A stretch of 64,000 nucleotides of DNA from Paraburkholderia solitsugae (GTDB lineage: Bacteria; Pseudomonadota; Gammaproteobacteria; Burkholderiales; Burkholderiaceae). A program made the position numbers and the translations under genes. Of the stretch, positions 35,655-44,826 are shown one piece after another; position 1 is the stretch's first letter; every line of letters starts with the position of its first letter. The DNA is taken from the NCBI RefSeq assembly GCF_013177695.1, contig NZ_WOEY01000009.1:1-64000 (forward strand). The letters run 5' to 3'. The notes under the pieces were generated by a model, which ran no database searches, was not told the origin of the DNA, and saw nothing but the letters and a program-made list of their open reading frames with translations.

Positions 35655-36593
35655 ATGTCCGATCAAATCAAGCAGCCCACTTCACGCGGCGGCCTCGCGC
35701 AGTTACTCGCGGGCAGAATCCGCTCGAAACTGGCGGCCGGCGTCACGCATCTGACAACCGGCAGCGGCCCCACACTCGACTACTCATCGCCGCCAGGAGA
35801 CCCCGGCCTCTTCGGGCCCGACTCCGTGTGCTGGAAAGTCCACGCCGACTTCACGTCGATGATGACGGGCGGCATCAGCGCATTGCTGCTCCAGGCGCTG
35901 CATCCGCTGGCACTCGCCGGCGTATGGGACCATTCGACGTTTCGCACCGATATTCTGGGGCGCCTGCGCCGAACCGCGACTTTCATCTCCGGCACGACGT
36001 ATGGCAGCCAGCTCGATGCTTTAGCGCTGATTGAGCGCGTAAAGCGCATTCACCTTGGCGTCACTGGCGTTGGACCTGATGGCCGGCCGTATCGCGCGAG
36101 CGACCCTGCCCTGCTGACGTGGGTGCACGTGGCTGAAGTGTCGAGTTTCATGGCTGCGCACCTGCGGTACGTGAACCCTTTGCTGCCCGTCGCCGCGCAG
36201 GATCGATACTTCGCGGAAACCGCGCGCATCGCCGAGATGCTCGGCGCGTCGAACATTCCGCGCTCACGTGCCGAGATTGACGCTTATCTGCTCGCCATGC
36301 AGCCCGAGTTGGTGGCCAGCGAGCGCACTCAAGAAGTCGTGAGAGTTCTGATGAATGCGCCCGCCCCGACTGCAGCGATGCGGCCCGCGGGAGCATTGAT
36401 GTTGAATGCCGGCGTCGATCTGCTGCCCGATTGGGCGCAAACGATGTTGGGGTTCGAACGATTCGCCGGCATTCGCCGTGCGGTCACGAGGCCCGGCGTG
36501 AGGCTGGTCGCACCGGTGATCCGCTGGGCGCTGGTGAACGGTGTCTCGAAGCGGGCACGCCGACGTGTGGCGGCTACGCGCGAGTCGAAGTAG
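35655..36593 (+). CDS. oxygenase MpaB-family protein (DUF2236)
   Basis: 312 residues. The family signature is visible: VCWKVHADFTSMMTGGISAL, LQALHPLALAGVWDHSTFRT with the conserved His, ISGTTYGSQLDALALIERVK, and VHVAEVSSFMAAHLRY. Relatives include mycophenolic-acid and latex-clearing oxygenases that bind haem through conserved His. The physiological substrate here is unknown. It starts 33 bp after ruvB and could be read through from it. Confidence 0.82.
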   Translation: MSDQIKQPTSRGGLAQLLAGRIRSKLAAGVTHLTTGSGPTLDYSSPPGDPGLFGPDSVCWKVHADFTSMMTGGISALLLQALHPLALAGVWDHSTFRTDILGRLRRTATFISGTTYGSQLDALALIERVKRIHLGVTGVGPDGRPYRASDPALLTWVHVAEVSSFMAAHLRYVNPLLPVAAQDRYFAETARIAEMLGASNIPRSRAEIDAYLLAMQPELVASERTQEVVRVLMNAPAPTAAMRPAGALMLNAGVDLLPDWAQTMLGFERFAGIRRAVTRPGVRLVAPVIRWALVNGVSKRARRRVAATRESK

Positions 36594-36668
36594 TCCGCGT
36601 CGACGAGAGCGCTCCCTGCGAAATCGTCTTGCCGCAAGATAGCTCCAAGCCAAATAACGCTTCGCCGA

Positions 36669-37346
36669 TCAACGCCCCGGTTCGGGCACCTTCTTGAAGC
36701 TATCGTCATCGCTCGGCGCATCGAGATGCGACACGTCCGCCCATGACACGATCGTCGCCTTGCTGGCGTCGTCGGCGTAATCCACCACGTTGACACTCGT
36801 GTTCAGCAACGCGTAATCACGCGGCGCATCGAGTGACAAGCCGCACGCGAACCGGCGCACACAGTCCAGCACGCCACCGTGCGCGACACAGGCGATCCGT
36901 CCGCCTGGATGCGCGGCGACGATCGGCTCGATCGCATGCAATACGCGATGGTAGAGCGTGCGTTGCGACTCGCCTTCCGGCGGCGCGAAACCCGGATCGC
37001 GGGTTTGCCAGTGCGCGTACTCATCTGGGAAGCGGACGGCGATTTCATCGCTGTCATGCCCCTGGAACGCGCCGTATGAACGCTCGCGCAAACCTTCGCG
37101 TAGTTGCAACGGCAGGCCGAGCGCGTCGGCGATCGGCTGCGCGGTTTGCTGAGCGCGTTGCAGATCGCTTGAATAGATCGCGTCGAGCCGCACGCCCTCT
37201 TTCACCTCATTCGCGATGCGGCGTGCAAGGCGCTGCGCCTGCGCGAGGCCGGTCGTCGCGAGCGGGATGTCGATGTGACCTTGAATGCGCTTGATGCGGT
37301 TCCAGTCGGTCTCGCCGTGGCGGATGAACAGAATCTGCGTGGTCAT
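36669..37346 (-). CDS. histidine phosphatase family protein (phosphoglycerate-mutase-like)
   Basis: 225 residues. The catalytic motif is LFIRHGETDWNRIKRIQGH with the phospho-His, plus SDLQRAQQTAQPIA, LRERSYGAFQGHD and VAHGGVLDCVRR with the second His. It resembles GpmB/CobC-type broad phosphatases rather than the glycolytic mutase. Downstream of dtd and tyrS on the same strand; substrate unknown. Confidence 0.88.
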   Translation of the reverse strand: MTTQILFIRHGETDWNRIKRIQGHIDIPLATTGLAQAQRLARRIANEVKEGVRLDAIYSSDLQRAQQTAQPIADALGLPLQLREGLRERSYGAFQGHDSDEIAVRFPDEYAHWQTRDPGFAPPEGESQRTLYHRVLHAIEPIVAAHPGGRIACVAHGGVLDCVRRFACGLSLDAPRDYALLNTSVNVVDYADDASKATIVSWADVSHLDAPSDDDSFKKVPEPGR

Positions 37347-37440
37347 GGGATCAGAGTGGGCACCAGGAGCCAGTTATGCCGAGCCGCTATTGTCGCAAAA
37401 AGCGGCTGGAGGAGTGGATGCGTGCCTCCGCATGCACCAT

Positions 37441-37565
37441 GCGACGGCAGTCGAAACTCGGGCGTTGGTCTGCCGCCAGAACGTGACCGGCCCGCGCCCC
37501 GCCTACACTAGGCGACGGCAGTCGAAACTCAAGCGTTGGTCTGTAGCCAGAACGTGACCGGCCCG
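37441..37565. repeat. imperfect duplication of the dtd 3' end
   Basis: A 54-bp segment at 37512-37565, which includes the dtd stop and last codons, is repeated at 37441-37494 with few differences (starts GCGACGGCAGTCGAAACTC, ends AACGTGACCGGCCCG). The offset is 71 bp. In the outer copy the stop codon position is altered and the frame is not attached to a gene. Confidence 0.9.
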
Positions 37566-37987
37566 TCATTGACGAGCGACACCTGCATGTCGGCGCCGAA
37601 CTCGCCCGTCTCGACGATCGGGTGCTTTGCGCGCGCCGCCGAGACGAAGTAATCGAATAGCCGCTTACCTTCATCGGGCGGCGCTGCAGGCGTGAAGCTC
37701 GGACGCAGGCCACTGTTGGTGTCAGCCGCCAGCGTGAACTGCGAAACAAGCAGCAAGCCGCCCGCGCGCCCGGCACCGTCGAGATTCTGCACGGAGAGAT
37801 TCATCTTGCCGGCCGCATCGCTGAAGACGCGGTAACCGAGCACCTTGGCAAGCAGCCGGTCGGCTGCGCCTTCCGTGTCGCCGCGTTCGGCGCAGACGAG
37901 CGCGAGCAGGCCCGCCTCGATCGCGCCGGTCACGCGGTCGCCTACCCGCACTTCCGCGCGCCGCACGCGCTGGATCAGCGCGATCAT
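37529..37987 (-). CDS. dtd: D-aminoacyl-tRNA deacylase
   Basis: 152-residue dimeric enzyme that removes D-amino acids or glycine wrongly loaded on tRNA. It starts [19 protein letters not shown] and shows the active-site motifs [11 protein letters not shown] (Ser-Gln-Phe-Thr) and [12 protein letters not shown] (Gly-cisPro). It lies 61 bp after tyrS, a meaningful partner because TyrRS can mischarge D-Tyr. Its 3' end is partly duplicated downstream. Confidence 0.96.
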   Translation of the reverse strand: MIALIQRVRRAEVRVGDRVTGAIEAGLLALVCAERGDTEGAADRLLAKVLGYRVFSDAAGKMNLSVQNLDGAGRAGGLLLVSQFTLAADTNSGLRPSFTPAAPPDEGKRLFDYFVSAARAKHPIVETGEFGADMQVSLVNDGPVTFWLQTNA

Positions 37988-38048
37988 CGGCTCGACTCCG
38001 AATGCAACGCTCGAATCATCATCGCGTTATCGCTGGGCCAACAAGCCA

Positions 38049-39293
38049 TCAAGCCGTCAGCGTGACGCGCGCAAAACGACGCTTGCCGACCTGCACGACG
38101 TACTCACCGGCTTCAACCTTCAAGCCCTTGTCTGACACAGTCGCGCCGTCGATTTTCACGCCGCCCTGCTCGATGTTGCGCAGCGCCTCGCTGGTCGACG
38201 GCACGAGGTTGGCCTGCTTGAGCAACTGGCCGATCGCGAGCGGTGCGCCCGCGAGCGTGACCACCGGAATATCGTCCGGCACCCCGCCCTTCGCGCGATG
38301 GTTGAAGTCTTCGAGCGCGCGCTCGGCATCGGCTTGCGAGTGGAAGCGTGCGACGATTTCCTGACCGAGCATCACCTTGAAATCGCGCGGATTGCGGCCC
38401 GCTTCGATCTCTTTCCTGAAGCCGGCGATCTCGTCCATCGGACGGAACGACAGCAATTCGAAATAACGCCACATCAGCACATCGGAGATGCTCATCAGCT
38501 TGCCGAACATGTCCGTCGGCTTTTCGCTGATGCCGATGTAGTTGTTCTTCGACTTCGACATCTTCTCGACGCCGTCCAGGCCTTCGAGCAGCGGCATGGT
38601 CAAGATGCACTGCTGTTCCTGACCGTACTGCTTCTGCAGTTCACGGCCCACCAGCAGGTTGAACTTCTGATCTGTGCCGCCGAGCTCGAGGTCGGCATTC
38701 AACGCGACCGAGTCGTAACCTTGCATCAGCGGGTACAGGAATTCGTGGATCGAGATCGGCACGCCGCCCTGGAAACGCTTGGTGAAATCTTCGCGCTCGA
38801 GAATCCGCGCCACCGTGTAGCGCGATGCGAGCTTGATCATGCCGTCGGCGCCGAGCGGCATCGACCATTCGCTGTTGTAACGGATTTCGGTCTTGTCGCG
38901 GTCGAGCACGAGCGCGGCCTGCTCGAAATACGTTTTCGCGTTCGATTCGATCTGCTCGCGCGTGAGCGGCGGACGCGTGGCGTTGCGGCCCGACGGATCG
39001 CCAATCAGCGACGTGAAGTCGCCGATCAGGAAAATCACCGTGTGACCCAGGTCCTGCAACTGGCGCATCTTGTTCAGCACGACCGTGTGGCCGATATGGA
39101 TGTCAGGCGCGGTCGGATCGAGGCCGAGCTTGATGCGCAGGGGCACACCGGTGGCCGCGCTCTTCGCGAGCTTCTGTGCGAATTCGTCTTCGATCAGCAG
39201 TTCGTCGACGCCGCGTTTAGTGACGGCGAGTGCGTGACGGACTTCGTCAGTGATCGGGAAGGCGGGGCTAGGCTTGGTGGACTCGGTGCTCAT
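38049..39293 (-). CDS. tyrS: tyrosyl-tRNA synthetase
   Basis: 414-residue class I synthetase charging tRNA-Tyr. HIGH motif in [20 protein letters not shown] and KMSKS motif in [35 protein letters not shown] between them; C-terminal S4-like RNA-binding domain ([14 protein letters not shown]). The spacing fits the TyrZ-like subgroup common in betaproteobacteria. It is followed by dtd and the phosphatase gene, probably one operon. Confidence 0.96.
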   Translation of the reverse strand: MSTESTKPSPAFPITDEVRHALAVTKRGVDELLIEDEFAQKLAKSAATGVPLRIKLGLDPTAPDIHIGHTVVLNKMRQLQDLGHTVIFLIGDFTSLIGDPSGRNATRPPLTREQIESNAKTYFEQAALVLDRDKTEIRYNSEWSMPLGADGMIKLASRYTVARILEREDFTKRFQGGVPISIHEFLYPLMQGYDSVALNADLELGGTDQKFNLLVGRELQKQYGQEQQCILTMPLLEGLDGVEKMSKSKNNYIGISEKPTDMFGKLMSISDVLMWRYFELLSFRPMDEIAGFRKEIEAGRNPRDFKVMLGQEIVARFHSQADAERALEDFNHRAKGGVPDDIPVVTLAGAPLAIGQLLKQANLVPSTSEALRNIEQGGVKIDGATVSDKGLKVEAGEYVVQVGKRRFARVTLTA

Positions 39294-39500
39294 GCTGGAA
39301 ACGTGAAGTCGCGAAAAAAGGAGATTGTCCCATAGATGCGCGCCGCCGCGCCCACTGACTCAGCCACAAGCGCCCCCGCCTGTGCACGATTTCGGCGTGC
39401 CGGGCCGCGCCATTGGCTTCGTGAGGCTTTATATTCGACCGCGATTGCACCGATAATCTGCTAAAACAGATCGCAACGAATCATCGAGAGGAGCAGCAAC

Positions 39501-40631
39501 GTGGCGCGAGACCCCGCAGACGGCGTCTACTTTGGATTGATGTCCGGCACGAGCATGGACGGCGTGGACGGTGTCGCCGTCAGGTTTGCCCAAGGCAAGC
39601 CGCCGGTGGTGCTGGCCGAGGCGTTTGTCGGCTTTTCGGCGGGCTTGCGCGAGGCGCTGTTCGCGCTTCAACAGCCGGGGGACAACGAGATCGAACGCGA
39701 AGCGCTGGCCGCTAACGCGCTCGCCACGCGCTACACCGTGTGCTGCCACGAATTGCTGCACGGCAGCCGCGTGCCAGCCTCGGAAGTCCGTGCAATCGGC
39801 GTCCACGGCCAGACGGTGCGGCATCGGCCGGAAAAGGGTTACACGCGGCAGATCAACAACCCCGCACTGCTCGCGGAAATGATGAGCATCGACGTAGTCG
39901 CCGATTTCCGCAGCCGCGACGTCGCGGCCGGCGGCCAGGGCGCGCCGCTCGTGCCGGCGTTTCACGCCACGGTGTTCGGCGCGAAAGACGAAACGCGGGT
40001 GGTCTGCAATCTAGGCGGCATCAGCAATATCACGATCCTGAACGGGACCGGCGGCGTGCGCGGCTTCGACTGCGGGCCGGCGAACGCGCTACTCGACGAA
40101 TGGGCGCAGCGCCATCTCGGCAAGCCCTTCGACGAAAACGGCCATTTCGCCGCGAGCGGACAGGTCGATCGCACGTTGCTGAACGCGCTGCTCGACGAGC
40201 CCTTTTTCACGCAGCAACCGCCGAAAAGCACCGGCCGCGACTTGTTCAACGCACAATGGCTGGATGCAAAGCTCCAACCGTTCGCCGCTCTCGCCCCCGC
40301 CGACGTGCAAGCCACCCTGGTCGCGCTGACCGCGGTAACGGTTGCTCGCGAAATCGAACGGCATGCATCGGACGCCAAGGCGGTCTATGTGTGTGGCGGC
40401 GGTGCGCGCAATCCGGAGATTATGAAAGCCCTGCAGCAGGCGCTGGAGGACAGCGGCGTAGGCGGCGTGCCCGTGATGACAACCGACGCGCTCGGCGTGC
40501 CGCCGAGCCAGGTCGAGCCGCTGGCGTTCGCATGGCTGGCGATGCGCTGCGTGGCGCGCTTGCCGGGCAATTTGCCGGCAGTCACGGGCGCCGCTGCGGA
40601 GCGCGTGCTAGGCGCGATCTACCCGCGCTAA
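39501..40631 (+). CDS. anmK: anhydro-N-acetylmuramic acid kinase
   Basis: 376 residues. Phosphorylates and opens 1,6-anhydroMurNAc in peptidoglycan recycling. Family motifs: [18 protein letters not shown] at the start, [67 protein letters not shown]. Start is GTG with GAGAGGAG upstream, and no suitable ATG is closer. It converges with erpA at a shared terminator. Confidence 0.96.
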   Translation: MARDPADGVYFGLMSGTSMDGVDGVAVRFAQGKPPVVLAEAFVGFSAGLREALFALQQPGDNEIEREALAANALATRYTVCCHELLHGSRVPASEVRAIGVHGQTVRHRPEKGYTRQINNPALLAEMMSIDVVADFRSRDVAAGGQGAPLVPAFHATVFGAKDETRVVCNLGGISNITILNGTGGVRGFDCGPANALLDEWAQRHLGKPFDENGHFAASGQVDRTLLNALLDEPFFTQQPPKSTGRDLFNAQWLDAKLQPFAALAPADVQATLVALTAVTVAREIERHASDAKAVYVCGGGARNPEIMKALQQALEDSGVGGVPVMTTDALGVPPSQVEPLAFAWLAMRCVARLPGNLPAVTGAAAERVLGAIYPR

Positions 40632-40661
40632 TCGCCGAGTCTGGGTTTGAGCTCATGCAAT

Positions 40662-40690
40662 GAAAAACGGGGCCGAAGCCCCGTTTTCTT
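40662..40690. terminator. bidirectional terminator between anmK and erpA
   Basis: AAAACGGGGC-CGAA-GCCCCGTTTT, a 10-bp stem with a stable tetraloop, A run on the left and T run on the right. Confidence 0.9.
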
Positions 40691-40714
40691 TTACAACCTG
40701 TCTTTTACAACCTC
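40687..40714. repeat. 14-bp tandem pair near the erpA 3' end
   Basis: TCTTTTACAACCTG and TCTTTTACAACCTC, differing only at the last base, between the terminator and the erpA stop (19 bp away). Confidence 0.75.
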
Positions 40715-40733
40715 TTGCCTGACCGGCCGACCA

Positions 40734-41099
40734 TCAGACCGAGAACGACGAGCCGCAACCACAGGTGGTCGTAGCATTCGGGTTCTTGATGACGAACTGC
40801 GCACCGTTGATGTCGTCCTTATAGTCGATTTCAGCGCCGACCAGATACTGGTAGCTCATCGAATCGATCAGCAGCTGGACGCCGCTCTTGTTCATGACGG
40901 TGTCGTCTTCATTGACGGCTTCGTCGAACGTAAAACCGTACTGAAAGCCCGAGCAGCCGCCGCCCTGCACGAAAACGCGCAGTTTGAGGTCCGCATTGCC
41001 TTCTTCTTCGATCAGTTGCTTGACCTTGTCAGCCGCTGCGTCGGTAAAAACGAAGGGGGCGGGCATCTCGGTCACGGGTGTATCGGTGACTGCGTTCAT
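40734..41099 (-). CDS. erpA: A-type iron-sulfur cluster insertion protein
   Basis: 121 residues of the HesB/IscA family. The three cluster-binding Cys are in [13 protein letters not shown] and near the end in [11 protein letters not shown]. The N-terminal extension ([20 protein letters not shown]) is as in betaproteobacterial ErpA. Delivers Fe-S clusters to isoprenoid and respiratory enzymes in known systems. GGAGAG precedes the ATG, and TACAAT about 30 nt further upstream may be its -10 box. Confidence 0.94.
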
Positions 41100-41289
41100 T
41101 CGAACTCTCCAAAAAGCTTCTAACCGCTATTGTAGGGCTGATCTCAATATCGTGCTGAAGCCCACAAAATCAATGGGTTCTTCCACGAAACGGTATCGAC
41201 GGGCACGCTAGCCGCTGCCAGCCTGCCTGAGCTGCCCAAATCACCGCGCCAGCGAGAAAACCGTTGTCGCAAACCCAACGCGAAAAATC

Positions 41290-41328
41290 ATAAAAAAAGC
41301 CGCCTTCGCGAAAGCGTTGGCGGCTTTT
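41290..41328 (-). terminator. terminator of rplM-rpsI
   Basis: Read leftwards: AAAAGCCGCC ... GGCGGCTTTTTTT with an internal CGCTTTCGCG stem, about 40 bp after the rpsI stop. Confidence 0.88.
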
Positions 41329-41368
41329 GCAGCGCTCCAGCCCGAAAGCCGGATCGCACACGAAGCGA

Positions 41369-41761
41369 TTAACGCTTCGAGAATTGCTTCCGGCGACGTG
41401 CCTTGTGGAAGCCGACCTTCTTACGTTCGACTTCACGAGCGTCACGCGTCACGAAGCCAGCCTTCGACAGTTCCGGCTTCAGCGTTGCGTCATAGTCCAT
41501 CAGCGCGCGGGTGATGCCGTGACGAACCGCACCGGCTTGACCCGTTTCACCGCCACCGTTCACGTTGACTTTGATGTCGAACGTGACGCCGTGGTTCGTG
41601 AGTTCCAGCGGCTGACGCACGATCATCAGCGACGTTTCGCGCGAGAAGTAATCGGCGATAGGCTTGCCGTTTACAATGATCTCGCCCTTGCCAGCCTTGA
41701 TGAAGACGCGTGCGACGGCGCTCTTGCGGCGGCCCGTGCCGTAATTCCAGTTACCGATCAT
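41369..41761 (-). CDS. rpsI: 30S ribosomal protein S9
   Basis: 130 residues. [20 protein letters not shown] at the start and the basic tail [21 protein letters not shown], whose last Arg contacts P-site tRNA in known ribosomes, are diagnostic. It lies 11 bp after rplM, the universal L13-S9 pair. Confidence 0.98.
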   Translation of the reverse strand: MIGNWNYGTGRRKSAVARVFIKAGKGEIIVNGKPIADYFSRETSLMIVRQPLELTNHGVTFDIKVNVNGGGETGQAGAVRHGITRALMDYDATLKPELSKAGFVTRDAREVERKKVGFHKARRRKQFSKR

Positions 41762-41772
41762 GTGGGCTCCCC

Positions 41773-42201
41773 TTAGATCTCGAGCGCTTTCGGCTGTTGT
41801 GCCGAATGCGGATGCGTTGCTTCAGCGTAGACCTTCAGCTTCTTGATCATCGCGTAGCCGAGCGGGCCCTTCGGCAGCATGCCCTTGACCGCTTTCTCGA
41901 GCGCACGGCCCGGGAAGCGTTCTTGCATCTTGCCGAACGTCGTTTCATAGATACCGCCCGGGTAACCCGAGTGACGGTAGTACTTCTTGTCAGTAGCCTT
42001 GTTGCCCGTGACACGGAGCTTGCCCGCGTTGATAACGATGATGAAATCACCGGTGTCGACGTGCGGAGTGAATTCAGGCTTGTGCTTGCCGCGAAGACGG
42101 TGTGCCACTTCGCTGGCGACACGCCCGAGAACCTTATCCGTCGCGTCAATCACGTACCATTCACGCGTAACCTCATGGGCTTTTGCGGAAAACGTCTTCA
42201 T
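41773..42201 (-). CDS. rplM: 50S ribosomal protein L13
   Basis: 142 residues. [60 protein letters not shown] and [19 protein letters not shown] are typical. First gene of the rplM-rpsI operon, with a strong promoter and a leader of about 115 nt that may serve autoregulation. Confidence 0.98.
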   Translation of the reverse strand: MKTFSAKAHEVTREWYVIDATDKVLGRVASEVAHRLRGKHKPEFTPHVDTGDFIIVINAGKLRVTGNKATDKKYYRHSGYPGGIYETTFGKMQERFPGRALEKAVKGMLPKGPLGYAMIKKLKVYAEATHPHSAQQPKALEI

Positions 42202-42322
42202 GATCGATCCAAAAAAATTGCTGCGCCCAATGTATTTTTTCCTGCTTGTAGTGTGCGCATCGAGGCGCGTGCAGGCTCTCCCTGGTACTTCCTCCGCGGG
42301 CGCGGATGCGGAAAAGCCCTGA

Positions 42323-42352
42323 ATTATAAAGGAATTTGCTACACCGAGTCAA
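42323..42352 (-). promoter_or_regulatory. promoter of rplM-rpsI
   Basis: On the minus strand: TTGACT, 18-bp spacer, TATAAT. Predicted start near 42316, about 115 nt before the rplM ATG. Confidence 0.85.
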
Positions 42353-42460
42353 AATTTGTGGGATTTGGGGCAAGAAGTCGTGCGCGGCGACGGCCGGACA
42401 GCGCCCTATGACCTTCCTCGTGGTCCGCCGAACAGCATCGGTGGCAGGAATGCTCGGGCG

Positions 42461-42550
42461 AAAAAAAACCCAAACGAGTGGTTCGGGTTTAATCCACCAA
42501 AGGAGGAGGTGGAGGAGACAGCGGAGGTTGCAGAACTGCTGCAACCGATG
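42461..42550 (-). ncRNA. candidate small regulatory RNA with anti-Shine-Dalgarno loop
   Basis: A complete transcription unit of about 90 nt. From the predicted start: hairpin 1 GGUUGCAG-CAGUU-CUGCAACC (8 bp, 42526-42546); a single-stranded UCCGCUGUCUCCU; hairpin 2 CCACC-UCCUCCUUU-GGUGG (42494-42512, loop of nine) exposing UCCUCC; then a terminator AAACCCGAAC-CACUC-GUUUGGGUUU (10 pairs, one G-U) and eight U. The pyrimidine segments can pair with AGGAGG/GGAGGA ribosome-binding sites, and the U tail would suit Hfq. No matching RNA family is known to me. Frames on either strand here are short and not protein-like. Confidence 0.72.
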
Positions 42551-42556
42551 GAAACG

Positions 42557-42585
42557 ATTATATGAGGCGCCCTTGTGCGACGCAA
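42557..42585 (-). promoter_or_regulatory. promoter of the candidate small RNA
   Basis: Minus strand TTGCGT (42580-42585), exactly 17 bp, then TATAAT (42557-42562). A near-consensus sigma-70 promoter not followed by a ribosome-binding site or gene before the terminator. Confidence 0.78.
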
Positions 42586-42595
42586 GAACATTTGC

Positions 42596-42628
42596 ATTGC
42601 GAAACGCAATCTCATAATGTGAGATTGC
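42596..42628. promoter_or_regulatory. overlapping palindromes upstream of the small RNA promoter
   Basis: ATTGCG-AAA-CGCAAT (42596-42610) overlaps GCAATCTCA-TAATG-TGAGATTGC (42606-42628). Both are perfect and share the GCAAT half-site. They lie 11-43 bp upstream of the -35 box, between the leftward small RNA and the rightward osmC gene. The 42630-42883 remainder is AT-rich then GC-rich with no gene seen; TACAAT at 42841 may serve osmC. Confidence 0.6.
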
Positions 42629-42883
42629 CATCTTCAGGGCAAAAAACGACGAGTTTCCTTTTAAATCAAACACTAAGTAATTTTTAAGCAACTGCATAAG
42701 CAGACATCGTCTAGAGTAAAACCCCTAAACCCGTCAGGGCATTCCCGAATTGGCGAAACATGGCGCACTGCAACACGCAAGCCATCATCGCGCATAAGTT
42801 CCGGCGAAAGTCCCTTCGGGCGGGCGCGCAAACAGCGGGCTACAATGCCGTCTCAATATCAGCGCAACGCGGTGGAGCACAGC

Positions 42884-43306
42884 ATGGAATGCAAAGTTAG
42901 CTGGATGGGGCAAGACGGGATGGCATTTGCGGCCGAGACGGGCAGCGGCCATCTGGTCACGATGGACGGCGCGCCGGAAGGCGGCGGACGCAATCTCGCG
43001 CCGCGTCCGATGGAAATGGTTCTGCTCGGCACGGGCGGCTGCACGGCGTACGACGTCGTGATGATCCTGAAGAAAAGCCGCCAGGAAATCGCCGGCTGCT
43101 CGGTGACGCTGAAGGCTGAACGCGCCAGCGAAGATCCGAAAGTGTTCACCAAGATCCACTTCCACTTCACCGTGACGGGCAAGAACCTGAACCCGGCCAC
43201 CGTGGAACGCGCGATCAATCTGTCGCACGACAAATACTGCTCGGCGTCGATCATGATTGCGAAGACCGCTGACCTCACACACTCGTTCGAGATCGTCGCG
43301 GGTTGA
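42884..43306 (+). CDS. OsmC/Ohr-family protein
   Basis: 140 residues. The two peroxidatic/resolving Cys are in GTGGCTAYDVVMILKKSRQ and HDKYCSASIMIAKTADL. The fold start MECKVSWMGQDGMAFAAETG resembles the YhfA/OsmC-like branch rather than Ohr. Likely reduces organic hydroperoxides. The ATG at MECKV was chosen because GGTGGAG lies 6 nt before it; a longer form begins 13 codons earlier. Confidence 0.87.
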   Translation: MECKVSWMGQDGMAFAAETGSGHLVTMDGAPEGGGRNLAPRPMEMVLLGTGGCTAYDVVMILKKSRQEIAGCSVTLKAERASEDPKVFTKIHFHFTVTGKNLNPATVERAINLSHDKYCSASIMIAKTADLTHSFEIVAG

Positions 43307-43361
43307 GCGTGATGCGCCGGCGCAAGTCGCCGCGCATGTGACCCAACCAGCGGGGCAAAAT

Positions 43362-43399
43362 AAAAATGCCGGCGTCCGCCAGGATGCCGGCATTTTTTT
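43362..43399. terminator. bidirectional terminator between osmC and rnpB
   Basis: AAAAATGCCGGC ... GCCGGCATTTTT, 12-bp arms, 12-nt loop, T run on both strands. Confidence 0.9.
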
Positions 43400-43407
43400 G
43401 TTGGGTG

Positions 43408-43822
<415 letters not shown>

Positions 43823-43981
43823 GAGGCGCATTTTAACACTAGGGCGGATACGTGCGACTTCGACGACTGGAACAGCGGGATGGCGCCGCTCTCTCGCTCA
43901 AACTGCATCGACACTTCGGCCCGACCCTACGCGCGGCAACCGCCCAAGCCGCTTGAGCCGGGATATAAGCCCTGCGGGCCT

Positions 43982-44815
43982 TTAGCGCGAACGCCGCCCC
44001 GCGCGAAAGACGGACGTATCGTCGTAAAACGCGGGCGATTCGTTCTCTGCCCACCAGCCCGGAATCCCCAGCACCGGCAGCGGCGCAAACATGCGGCTCG
44101 TCAATGCATCGGTGCCCAATAGTGCCGTGCTGACAGACTCGTCGAGCCATGCGTCGCGTGCCGCGGCGCCCCAGCCGAAGTACTCGGATGGCACATCAAC
44201 GATCCACGCATGGCCCGTGCAGGCCTTGAACGGTGCGATCAGCTTTTCCAGCAGCGCGTGACCGAAGCAGCGCACTTCGCAGCGCATGCCCCAGGCATCA
44301 CGGTGAGCGACCAGCAGCGTCTGCCAGTCGAACCCGCGCAATGCCGCGCTCAGCGAGGGGTCGGCACAGGCGAAAAGCAAAGCGTTCTCGTCGAACAAGG
44401 TCAACGTGTCGCGCACGCCGCCGCGGGTCGGGCCGACGCCCAACACGTCGATTGCCGCCGACTGCCGCGCGTTCAGCGCCGCCTTGATACGCGGAAACGC
44501 GAACCACATCGCCCCGTTAAAGAAGTCATGCAGGTTGTGGCGCGTCGGCACGCAGCCCGTCGACGCGATGTGCGCCTCGTAAGCCGCGCCCGGCGGCAGA
44601 TCGTCCTGGGCAATGAACGCGAGGCGCTGACCGCGCCCCGTGACCTGCCGCATCTCGCCGGCATCGGCGTTCATTTCTGCCAGCAAGGCCGCGTAGCTCG
44701 TCAGCGCGCCCTGCTGCCAGCGTTCGCCACGCGTCGCGAACTGCGCGAACCACGGCCTGGACCAGTCGATATCGGCGAATCCGAAGCCCACGCGCGCCGC
44801 CTCTTGCACCTGCAT
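43982..44815 (-). CDS. DUF3025 domain-containing protein
   Basis: 277 residues, no membrane segments. Conserved-looking blocks are VPTRHNLHDFFNGAMWFAFP, LTLFDENALLFACADPSL and FGHALLEKLIAPFKACTGHAW, which I associate with DUF3025. Function unknown. It begins 11 bp after the pyrC stop codon on the same strand, so it is co-transcribed with pyrimidine synthesis, though this is common placement rather than proof of function. Confidence 0.8.
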   Translation of the reverse strand: MQVQEAARVGFGFADIDWSRPWFAQFATRGERWQQGALTSYAALLAEMNADAGEMRQVTGRGQRLAFIAQDDLPPGAAYEAHIASTGCVPTRHNLHDFFNGAMWFAFPRIKAALNARQSAAIDVLGVGPTRGGVRDTLTLFDENALLFACADPSLSAALRGFDWQTLLVAHRDAWGMRCEVRCFGHALLEKLIAPFKACTGHAWIVDVPSEYFGWGAAARDAWLDESVSTALLGTDALTSRMFAPLPVLGIPGWWAENESPAFYDDTSVFRAGRRSR

Positions 44816-44826
44816 CTAACGCAACC

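Noticed and set aside
42356..42565. A 69-codon plus-strand frame ending NPNEWFGFNPPKEEVEETAE
   Set aside because: It has no ribosome-binding site and runs antisense through the terminator, hairpins and promoter of the candidate small RNA, which explain its composition better.
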